From positions 102,062 to 166,061 of the IMG/VR virus record IMGVR_UViG_3300009506_000019: a stretch of DNA of 64,000 nt; one strand, written 5' to 3'. Both the position numbers and the translations under genes were made by a program. The notes below the pieces were generated by a model, which worked only from the letters and a program-made list of their open reading frames with translations, ran no database searches and was not told where the DNA came from. Below, piece by piece: positions 1 through 7,855 of the stretch (positions are counted from its first letter, which is position 1; each line of letters starts with the position of its first letter). This stretch comes from a virus.

Positions 1-2644
1 GAGTTGTGTCATCGATAAGTATGGCTCCCTTTGCAAATTTTGCTTCAGGAGTCATCACAAATTCTCGAGGAGCGGAAGACTTGTCAATCCATCCAGATGG
101 GAGTTTTGGTTCTCCAATCACAATGTTTGCTTGGCTGGACACCAACGCCGGTTCTTCTGAAACAACTGTGTCTATGGTCAAGTCGCCAAATGTGTCTTCA
201 CTCCCAGACTCAATTGGTGGCACGCGTGTCTTTGGTATTACTTCATATGTTCCATTCAGAATATCATAGTTGCCCTTTATCGGGTCTTTGAGAGCCCAAA
301 TTTCATTACCACCACTTGGTGTTACACTTATTACTGTTGCAACTTCTCCAGAACTCCATGGAGTAACACGAATACTTGTAGTAACAGAATTTACAATAGA
401 AAATTGATGTAGTATCGCCGCTTTAACTCCAGACACATTTGGAAGTGTACCAATATTTAGCGGATCAACATAAATATCAATCCATTTATAACCATCAATA
501 GGAGCGCTGTAAAGACGAATATACCCACCACCACCGATTGAAACAAATGAACTCCATGTAGAAGAATACGGGGGTTTCCAACGAAGAAATGTTCCAGCCT
601 GCTGCCAATCAAATTCCATCTGATTAGTAAAATTTATTTCATCAGGAATGCTGGGATCTGTTGCTAATATATAGACATACCATAAGCTTGCAAATGGAAC
701 ATTTTTATGTGCTCGTTCCTGCACACCAGCTGAATTAGTACGATCGTATCGTATAAGTAATTGTTGAGACGACTCATTAACATCCAATACGGGATGTACA
801 CCTCTCATGCAACTCACATATTTATCACCTGATCCTGACAACACATTTAGCAATATGTGTGTGATCCCTCTTTTTAAAGTAAATGAACCGCTGAAATTTT
901 CAATGTATGCTTCATGTCCATATGATCCACCAATAGGATTTAACTCAAAATCAACTAATGTTCCAGTACCTAAATCATTACCTTGTCCTCTGCCGATAAT
1001 CACATCGAATGGAACATCAACAACACCATTTACGCTGTTGAAGCTTTCCATCGTACCATTCGTAACCACAACTTCTGTGTCATTTTCAGACACAGATGCC
1101 TGCAATAAGGCATATTTTTGGTCAAGGCCAAAGACATCCCTATGATGACTGAATGGGCCATCTAGCACTTGAACAGTTGATGGTCCATCTGCAATAAAAT
1201 CATTTTCAGAGTTGATTCTGAGCTTGGTGGTAGACAAGACAGTTTCAATTGGGCTTTGATACCTATTTTCTATGACGAATGTGTCGGTTGCTGTAGGTGG
1301 GGTGTCAAAGCCAACAAACACATCAATGTGGTCTGTCCCATTATCTGAATATAATCTGGAGACTCCACCTGGAGTGAAAGTAACTGGTGCTCCCAAAGCA
1401 CCATCGGTTGGAGACTGATACGATAGATTTCCAAAACCATCTGAGTTGATAGTGCCTGTTCCAGTGAGTATTGCTGGGTTTACATTTAATTCTGTATGAT
1501 CGCTTACGGATATTACTTCAAGATATCCGTCCAACGAACCACCGGGTTGACTCTGTACTCGCCTAAATTGTTCATAATGCAGACTATTTTTCATATATAG
1601 GTTCATAGAACCAGCAACCAAACCTACATCAAAATCAAACCATAACCTTGGGATGAAGATACCACGATTGTCTACATTGAGGTAGAGTCTGACCCCGGTA
1701 GCTGGAGTAAAACCTGTTGGAGCAAACAATGAATCGAAAAACGCCTTGGATCTTCCGGTAGGAATTACATACCTACCATCAACAGAAACTACCGGGCTAT
1801 CATAGAATCTTGGTGTATTAAGAAGTGGGACAAATTTAAGTATGTCCGGTGGAACCCAAACAAACCGTTTGAAGCGTTTGCTGTATGTGAGTGTTCCGGT
1901 TCCCGTGTTTGCATAGGCATCTGCTTCAACCAGCGTAACAAAATCACCAACGGAATTGATCTCTGTCACTAGGTCACTGCCATCCAAAGGACGGACAGCT
2001 TCTTGAAAATCGTTGTTTGGCAACCTATTGCGTCCGAGAATCCAACGTGGGGCGTTTATAGAACGCGAAAAGATAAGAGGGTTTACTTGTGTGATAGCCG
2101 CGACCACAGCACGTTTCCCAGACAATCTGCCACCGAATTGTCTGAACGCCTGACGCATGAATTGAAGAATCTCTCTATATGTCTCGAGATCAGCACCAAA
2201 TTCGTTAGGGGTAAGAAGCCGTACACCATGCGCCAAATCAATATCTGTAGAGCCAGCCTCAGCAAGCCTGAACGCCTTGAGTGTTGACTCAATGTAGTCA
2301 TCGATTACTTCTGCTTGTTCAGCAATGGCGGCATGCCACACGCTGAAATCTTTGGTTGTGACATACGCGGTGACTTTGTTTTCACTAGCTTCTTGATGTA
2401 ATTCTACTACCACATCTCCAAGAGGAAGATGTAGCTCGAAAATGGCGTTTCCATTCACATCGGTCGTAACAAACCCACTCTCAATGTCATTGACGAATAT
2501 TTGATAGGTTGTATTTGGATTATTGGTCAATAATCTGAGCTGGGTATTGCCACTTCTATAAGGTATTACGTTCCCAATTGCATCGTAAAATTGACCAGCT
2601 GGAACGTAAGAACCTAGGTCAGTATATCTGGTCTCAGTTGTCAT
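1..2644 (-). CDS. Large virion structural protein, C-terminus outside the window
   Basis: The frame is open from the ATG at 2644 to base 1 with no stop, giving at least 881 residues, so the gene continues past the left edge. Its ATG overlaps the stop of the preceding gene (ATGA). The composition is that of a phage fibre or tail-tip protein: beta-rich, Gly/Thr/Asn/Ser-rich, almost no Cys, many short hydrophobic strands. I recognise no catalytic motif. It ends a run of lectin-like and Ig-like genes downstream of the baseplate, so a tail fibre or receptor-contact role is inferred from context. Confident as a gene, not in the exact role. Confidence 0.8.
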   Translation of the reverse strand, partial: MTTETRYTDLGSYVPAGQFYDAIGNVIPYRSGNTQLRLLTNNPNTTYQIFVNDIESGFVTTDVNGNAIFELHLPLGDVVVELHQEASENKVTAYVTTKDFSVWHAAIAEQAEVIDDYIESTLKAFRLAEAGSTDIDLAHGVRLLTPNEFGADLETYREILQFMRQAFRQFGGRLSGKRAVVAAITQVNPLIFSRSINAPRWILGRNRLPNNDFQEAVRPLDGSDLVTEINSVGDFVTLVEADAYANTGTGTLTYSKRFKRFVWVPPDILKFVPLLNTPRFYDSPVVSVDGRYVIPTGRSKAFFDSLFAPTGFTPATGVRLYLNVDNRGIFIPRLWFDFDVGLVAGSMNLYMKNSLHYEQFRRVQSQPGGSLDGYLEVISVSDHTELNVNPAILTGTGTINSDGFGNLSYQSPTDGALGAPVTFTPGGVSRLYSDNGTDHIDVFVGFDTPPTATDTFVIENRYQSPIETVLSTTKLRINSENDFIADGPSTVQVLDGPFSHHRDVFGLDQKYALLQASVSENDTEVVVTNGTMESFNSVNGVVDVPFDVIIGRGQGNDLGTGTLVDFELNPIGGSYGHEAYIENFSGSFTLKRGITHILLNVLSGSGDKYVSCMRGVHPVLDVNESSQQLLIRYDRTNSAGVQERAHKNVPFASLWYVYILATDPSIPDEINFTNQMEFDWQQAGTFLRWKPPYSSTWSSFVSIGGGGYIRLYSAPIDGYKWIDIYVDPLNIGTLPNVSGVKAAILHQFSIVNSVTTSIRVTPWSSGEVATVISVTPSGGNEIWALKDPIKGNYDILNGTYEVIPKTRVPPIESGSEDTFGDLTIDTVVSEEPALVSSQANIVIGEPKLPSGWIDKSSAPREFVMTPEAKFAKGAILIDDTT

Positions 2645-3309
2645 GACTTATATATCTCTACTCTGTCAACGAAGGTGCTTTCTCCGGGAGTAATCAAACC
2701 GCCAATCCCAATTTTATCAGTTTGAGGGATACCACTTCTATTCTCTAGAATATTTGGGCTTACCTTCAACCAATCTGGAGTGGTTATCTGATGATAGTTT
2801 AGATCGTTGGTAAATACCTGTACAACAGCCCTTCCATCGGACTGCAAAAGAAAATCGAGTCTAATGTGAAACCATTTATATTGTCCATTGGTTCCACCAA
2901 GAAGCGGCTGCTCATATAACTTGGTAGATGTCCCATTTAGCAACCGATACAAATTCAATGTGTGATCGTCCAGAATGAGCAGTTGATATCCGTTGGGCGT
3001 GAATTGATCTATAATGTCACCAGAAACTGGTGTCACTGTAACATCATCATCCATGCGCAAGCCAATACCTGCCATATGCACCAGTGCATCTGTCTTTTTG
3101 ATAGAAAAGGCAGCTCGAATACTCAAATCCTGAATCAATGTGTATTGTTCACTGATGTACTTGAAAAACCAATGGCCACGATCACCACTAAAACTTCTGC
3201 AATACAAATCGTGAGCTAGCTGGTCATCAGGCACCGTAACGTTCTCTTGGCGACCATCAACGATGGTACCAGCACCAGATGTTAATTTTTCCCAATCAAG
3301 CTGTCCCAT
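2641..3309 (-). CDS. Lectin-like tail-tip protein, paralogue 3 of 3
   Basis: A 222-residue protein opening with a short M-x-x-x-x-W motif followed by a beta-rich body and ending in a D-R-V-E-I-Y strand. The two upstream genes share this plan (Trp near residue 6, alternating strands, terminal V-x-I strand), so the three look like diverged tandem copies. The pattern suggests a concanavalin/LamG-like beta-sandwich, as in phage carbohydrate-contact proteins; this is inferred from composition, not from a conserved site. It overlaps the next gene by 4 bases. Confidence 0.65.
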   Translation of the reverse strand: MGQLDWEKLTSGAGTIVDGRQENVTVPDDQLAHDLYCRSFSGDRGHWFFKYISEQYTLIQDLSIRAAFSIKKTDALVHMAGIGLRMDDDVTVTPVSGDIIDQFTPNGYQLLILDDHTLNLYRLLNGTSTKLYEQPLLGGTNGQYKWFHIRLDFLLQSDGRAVVQVFTNDLNYHQITTPDWLKVSPNILENRSGIPQTDKIGIGGLITPGESTFVDRVEIYKS

Positions 3310-3316
3310 ATCAATC

Positions 3317-4138
3317 TCACGGAGGAATAACTTCGTAGTTGGTTATAATTACGTCTTCAACTTCCATCTCCAAGAAATATGGTGATCCTCCATACCAGTT
3401 GGTAGATGTGCTGTCTGTTTGAAACCCAAAACCAGGATAGAACCCACTAGACAAATCAATGCCAACACCAAGTATTTCGGTATTGTAATCGTATGAACCA
3501 ATTTGCTCCCAATCAGACCAGCCAACACTACCAGGCGGTGTCATCTCTGTACCACCATTGTAGCGGATCATCATTCTAAAATCTTCGCTGCCTAGCACAA
3601 GATCATTGAGTAGGAAAACTACTTCAAATTGTCTCCACTGTGTGCCGCCTATTTTTGGAACACTCTCAAGAGAAGCAGATGGAGCATTGGCTTCACCACC
3701 AGCCACCGTAACTCCATTTGCAATCCTTCTTGTCCAAAGATCAAGACCAGTTGTGCCAAGATTGTTGTTGAACCCAACCATAATAAGATCGATGTCTGCG
3801 TCTGGTGTTGGTGTTCCTTGATAATATCCATCATCACCTATCAAAGCTGGACTAATAATTGCCCCAAACCTGAAGTTGTTTGGGTTAACCACACCACCAG
3901 CCATTGCCATTGAGATAGCACAATACTTTGTTGGTAGAACCGCGCTGCCTGGTCCCTTATAGAGTTGCCCCCAAATCTTTGGCACTGTTCCACCAGACGA
4001 CAACTCTGTATGTAGAATAGGATTACCACTGGCACCAGGCGGGAAAGATGACTGAGATGTTTCTTTGGCTACAAGTCGCAACCCATAGCCGCCGAAATCG
4101 GCACCATTTCTAAATTCTGTCCAGTTTGCCTGTGCCAT
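3317..4138 (-). CDS. Lectin-like tail-tip protein, paralogue 2 of 3
   Basis: A 273-residue beta-rich protein with Trp at residue 6 and a G-F-G-F-Q motif near the C-terminus, comparable to the W-G-F-G-I segment of its upstream neighbour. The start codon shares a base with the preceding stop (TAATG), so translation is probably coupled. No enzyme motif is visible. A jelly-roll or LamG-type sandwich presented on the tail tip is the likeliest reading; a minor baseplate decoration is the alternative. Confidence 0.65.
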   Translation of the reverse strand: MAQANWTEFRNGADFGGYGLRLVAKETSQSSFPPGASGNPILHTELSSGGTVPKIWGQLYKGPGSAVLPTKYCAISMAMAGGVVNPNNFRFGAIISPALIGDDGYYQGTPTPDADIDLIMVGFNNNLGTTGLDLWTRRIANGVTVAGGEANAPSASLESVPKIGGTQWRQFEVVFLLNDLVLGSEDFRMMIRYNGGTEMTPPGSVGWSDWEQIGSYDYNTEILGVGIDLSSGFYPGFGFQTDSTSTNWYGGSPYFLEMEVEDVIITNYEVIPP

Positions 4139-4854
4139 TAGTCAATCAACTCCTGCGTGATTGACACGCGATCCCAATAGTGCCCATTACTGATATACGC
4201 ACCAGAAGTTCTGGCCATAATGCCAAAACCCCAATACCCAGCATTGTACAAGACACCTGGGGAAGAATCTATATCTGTGAGCCCAAAATTTGTCCAACCA
4301 GGACTTCCTGGCAATGTGAGCTGAGTTCCATTGTTTCTTCGTGTGTATGTTTCTACATTTCCACCATTGTTGATCAAACGCATCTCGAATTGAGTATAGT
4401 AAGTTGAATAATCAACCACGTTGTAGATAAATGTTCCAGCAATCTTACTTGCAACACCATTTACTATTTTATACATCGCCCAATAGGCGTTGTTGTCTGT
4501 GGTGGCGTCCATTTCGACACCAGCCATATAGAAATTAAGATCATTTGGATCAGAAATTACACCATTCAGATTTATTTGTGATCGTAGGATAACTCCAGTC
4601 AAAAGTGGACCAGAGTAGTTGGAACGAATAGCTGCAGAGATTTGCCCTTCCAAAAGTGGAAATTCACCAATGTCAGGACCGTTATACATATATCCCATTA
4701 CTGGATTGGGAGAGCCTCCAGTCCAGGCTCCATAGGTGAGTTTCAATGCTGTAGTGTCTCCACCAGGGGACACTTCTGTTGCAGTCTGTACACCATTAAA
4801 AACCTGGTCTCCAGGAGCATTGTATTCGAAAAAATTCCAGTCAGCTTTTGCCAT
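4138..4854 (-). CDS. Lectin-like tail-tip protein, paralogue 1 of 3
   Basis: A 238-residue protein with the same architecture as the next two genes downstream: Trp at residue 6, mixed beta strands with Tyr/Asn/Gly loops, a W-G-F-G-I motif about 30 residues from the end and a terminal W-D-R-V-S-I strand. It lies 2 bases after the preceding stop, with start and stop contexts typical of a co-translated cluster. The function is inferred as host-surface contact; nothing catalytic is seen. Confidence 0.65.
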   Translation of the reverse strand: MAKADWNFFEYNAPGDQVFNGVQTATEVSPGGDTTALKLTYGAWTGGSPNPVMGYMYNGPDIGEFPLLEGQISAAIRSNYSGPLLTGVILRSQINLNGVISDPNDLNFYMAGVEMDATTDNNAYWAMYKIVNGVASKIAGTFIYNVVDYSTYYTQFEMRLINNGGNVETYTRRNNGTQLTLPGSPGWTNFGLTDIDSSPGVLYNAGYWGFGIMARTSGAYISNGHYWDRVSITQELID

Positions 4855-4856
4855 AA

Positions 4857-6944
4857 TTACTCCGTATTGAACGTTCTCAATCTGCAGTCGCCAGCACTAG
4901 TTGGACTCATCTGTCCAAAGAACGAGGTCGCGTCCAATCCATTATGGAATCTATGCCAAAGCTGTACCTTGGTTCCATTTGAACTATCACCAGGATTACC
5001 TACTTGCTCTCCAGCCAATGACCAACCATTAGACCAACCAAGAAGAATGGTATCATTGCGATAATATGCAGAAACTGTAGCCCATAGCTGTTGTTGTTGT
5101 CCATTTATTCCACTAGAAAGTACAACCACATCGCTGCCACTAAAGTATCCACCTCTGTTTACATCAAGCACGTTAACATCAGACAACAACCCGGTGTATT
5201 CCGCAACAAAGAACGCTGCATTGTAGTCACCAGCAGCCAAGTTTACCGTCAACGATGGTGTCACAGTACCATCTACATCATATCCAACCCAATACTCCAT
5301 GGAGCCGTCACGATTTCCAACCCAAGTTACGCCAGTTTGAACTATAGACGTAATAGCACGAATGATGGAAGATCCAGCCAGTATCAGAATGTTTCCTGGG
5401 GTTGGTGTAACACCGAAAGTTATGGGAATGGACGATGATCCACCAGCAATGTGAGAAGCTCCAACCGATTGAACCAACGACACTGGATGTGGTGGATACC
5501 AATCTGAGAAATCTTCAACATCTTTCACTGGAGTTGTTGGGTTGTCTCCAGTTCCGTATTCAAGATAGCTTGGGTCCAAATTCTCTTCGGGATAGATTCT
5601 GTTCTTGGTCCAACCATCTCCTGTAAGATCGTTCCAATAGACAGGTGGTTCTTCAAAGCCTTCCTCTACTGGATCATCTGACATCTTAGCGTAGTCTTTC
5701 CAACCACTCACAAATTCTTCATACGGAAAGACCGATGGTTCAAAATAAGATGGAAAGCCACTGAATTCCAAATTGTCCAATGGAATTTCGGCTACTGGCT
5801 CGAGTTCTTCTTCCAAGGCTGTAGACTCATACTTCTTTTTAACAATTGAGTCTACAATATCTAACTGTGCTGTGAGACTCTTACCAATTATGAACTCCTG
5901 TGGTGGCAGCACATAGGTAAATCTTTTTATGGCTTCTGCGTTTCCATGAATGCCAAGAATTTTCACTGGATACTGACCAACATTCGCTCCACCAGGAACA
6001 TTTTGAATTAACAAGTCCCTCAAAATTGGTGGACGTGATGGTGGCTTAATGAACATATCAGCAGAGTGCTGAGCTTCCGATGTTTTCTTTAGATATGTAT
6101 CTACTGATTGAAATACAGAACTAGCCCCAACCAGCAACGAGTCTGCTGTATGCTGCTTTGTACTGGTTTTTCGAAGCAAAGTGTCTGTGTCATGATCAAT
6201 CTCTGATACGAGCCGCACGAACGAATCAGTTGTGTGATTGTCTTCATATTGAAGAGAACCAGCAAAGGCAGCCATTACGGCCGTGTAATCAGCTGGATTT
6301 CCGACACCAGTTATACAATTCAGACCTTGTTCGTCTGTAATTTTATATGCTAAGTATCCATAGGCATTGCTCTCTATTGGATTTGCGCCAGTATCTTCTT
6401 GTCCCAGCCAGATAAACCCATTGGTTGGAGCAATTATTGGATCATTGTCTCTTTCATTCCATACGAAAAATGCAACCAACAACGAGGGTGGAATAGGCGT
6501 TGCGCCAATAGCAGTTGTGTCGAACGCATTATTAGTATCGCTCTTGGTTGCGGATGTTACAAATACATTAAGGTCATCCGTATTAAGACCACCAACGCTC
6601 ATACCCAGAGACACTATTCTGCTGTTTGCAGTGCCTGGATAGATGTCGATATCAAAATTTTGATTTCCACCAAAACCAGTGTTTTTGCTTGATACCCAAA
6701 CTTGCGTGTGTAATATACCACCACCAGCAACAGACCGAGAATGTTGAAACACTCTCGTCATGGTCATTTGATTGATTAAGGTGTCATGATGTACATCGAT
6801 ACTGGTAATTCCATACGGGACATAATCTTGAATGCCAACACAGATGATTGCTCTTTCACCAGTAGATACACTGAGACCATCCAAATTACTGTGAACAGCA
6901 CTATTATCATGCCTTTTGGCAAAATCGTGATAGGTTATGGTCAT
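4857..6944 (-). CDS. Modular virion protein with two phage beta-sandwich domains and an H-x-x-D heptad linker
   Basis: A 695-residue modular protein. Residues ~1-230 and ~490-695 each look like the same beta-sandwich type: a P-x-x-G-N/S-x-L-x-x strand, an aromatic W-V or W-L-G turn, a segment giving V-A-x-Y-x-G, and a closing strand. The gene at 27277-27957 is a single-domain relative. Residues ~237-300 form a linker in which H-x-x-D-x-x-L units recur (HTTDSFV, HDTDTLL, HTADSLL, HSADMFI), likely a coiled or trimerising stalk. The ATG at 6944 overlaps the previous stop (ATGA). Probably a fibre or tail-tip component. Confidence 0.7.
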   Translation of the reverse strand: MTITYHDFAKRHDNSAVHSNLDGLSVSTGERAIICVGIQDYVPYGITSIDVHHDTLINQMTMTRVFQHSRSVAGGGILHTQVWVSSKNTGFGGNQNFDIDIYPGTANSRIVSLGMSVGGLNTDDLNVFVTSATKSDTNNAFDTTAIGATPIPPSLLVAFFVWNERDNDPIIAPTNGFIWLGQEDTGANPIESNAYGYLAYKITDEQGLNCITGVGNPADYTAVMAAFAGSLQYEDNHTTDSFVRLVSEIDHDTDTLLRKTSTKQHTADSLLVGASSVFQSVDTYLKKTSEAQHSADMFIKPPSRPPILRDLLIQNVPGGANVGQYPVKILGIHGNAEAIKRFTYVLPPQEFIIGKSLTAQLDIVDSIVKKKYESTALEEELEPVAEIPLDNLEFSGFPSYFEPSVFPYEEFVSGWKDYAKMSDDPVEEGFEEPPVYWNDLTGDGWTKNRIYPEENLDPSYLEYGTGDNPTTPVKDVEDFSDWYPPHPVSLVQSVGASHIAGGSSSIPITFGVTPTPGNILILAGSSIIRAITSIVQTGVTWVGNRDGSMEYWVGYDVDGTVTPSLTVNLAAGDYNAAFFVAEYTGLLSDVNVLDVNRGGYFSGSDVVVLSSGINGQQQQLWATVSAYYRNDTILLGWSNGWSLAGEQVGNPGDSSNGTKVQLWHRFHNGLDATSFFGQMSPTSAGDCRLRTFNTE

Positions 6945-7315
6945 GGCAATTCAAAATCCCTGAGCTTTGGAGGATAGAACCATGGATGATCTTCTTTGAA
7001 ATCGCCAGCCGCCTCTATAAATCCATCCTCAAATACATATGACATGGATTGAACGATTTCATCACCAACTTTCATTCTCCATCCAACAATATGACAGGCT
7101 TTTTCTGGTCCTCCTACAGTCTTTTCCACTCTTCTCCTATACACTAATTTGCGTCTTTCGTCTAAGAACAACTTTAAGACGCAATCGCTATCTTTCATCA
7201 ACAAAAAGACTCGCACACGGTCTCTGTCAATGATGTCAGCAGACACAGGGGATCCATCTTCGTTGTATTTTCTCACAACAGTGCCGTCGTCGTATTCAGC
7301 AAGCCACCAGTACAT
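6941..7315 (-). CDS. Small hypothetical virion protein
   Basis: A 124-residue protein with an aromatic start (MYWWLAEY) and a charged core rich in Arg, Asp and Glu, unlike its Gly/Thr-rich neighbours. It overlaps the next gene by 4 bases and starts 1 base after the previous stop, so it belongs to the tail-tip operon. No known domain is recognised. It could be an adaptor or a chaperone for the adjacent fibre proteins. Confidence 0.6.
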   Translation of the reverse strand: MYWWLAEYDDGTVVRKYNEDGSPVSADIIDRDRVRVFLLMKDSDCVLKLFLDERRKLVYRRRVEKTVGGPEKACHIVGWRMKVGDEIVQSMSYVFEDGFIEAAGDFKEDHPWFYPPKLRDFELP

Positions 7316-7316
7316 A

Positions 7317-7847
7317 TCAAGTCTCGTCGTATCTCCAGGTCATGGTGATAGGCGTAACTGCGCCCGGACTTGCCGATGCCCCAACACCAAATTGGTAAAC
7401 CATGAAATCGCCAACAGGCCCGGTGCTGGTGGTTGAACCAGAAATGGAGAATGGACTACCAGACGTGTAGGGTGTCAAGTCAACTGGTGTTGCCCCGAGC
7501 GATGGATAGTTCGTGGTGTTCAACACGTCTCCGGTGTCCCCAACACTGCCAGTAGCTTCAACATAACTGCTAGCAGAGTAGCCTTTCAAAGTAAGGCCAG
7601 GGTCCAAAGCTCCACTCATGAACCAACGAATATTGTCCAGAGTGCCGCCCAATCCAGAAACCACCTCGAGTTGAGTAGATACCCAAAATGAGTATTTAGT
7701 TCCTGTGGTTGGAATGGCCACTGGATTGTTGGTCCCTGCGGTGGTGTGCGTATCCTCCGCGTTGGCACGGGTATTTATGCCCGTAATGTTCGATGCCGCG
7801 CCAGGCGACACCCCATTGAATCTATTTATGATTACGACAGCTGCCAT
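7317..7847 (-). CDS. Beta-rich virion protein, possible tail-tip decoration
   Basis: A 176-residue protein dominated by Gly, Ser, Thr, Ala and Val with no Cys and few charges, typical of small virion surface proteins. It ends in an aromatic strand (ITMTWRYDET). No motif of a known family is visible. It sits between a 944-residue Ig-like protein and the small 124-aa protein, with 8- and 1-base gaps. Confidence 0.6.
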   Translation of the reverse strand: MAAVVIINRFNGVSPGAASNITGINTRANAEDTHTTAGTNNPVAIPTTGTKYSFWVSTQLEVVSGLGGTLDNIRWFMSGALDPGLTLKGYSASSYVEATGSVGDTGDVLNTTNYPSLGATPVDLTPYTSGSPFSISGSTTSTGPVGDFMVYQFGVGASASPGAVTPITMTWRYDET

Positions 7848-7855
7848 GTTAGCTC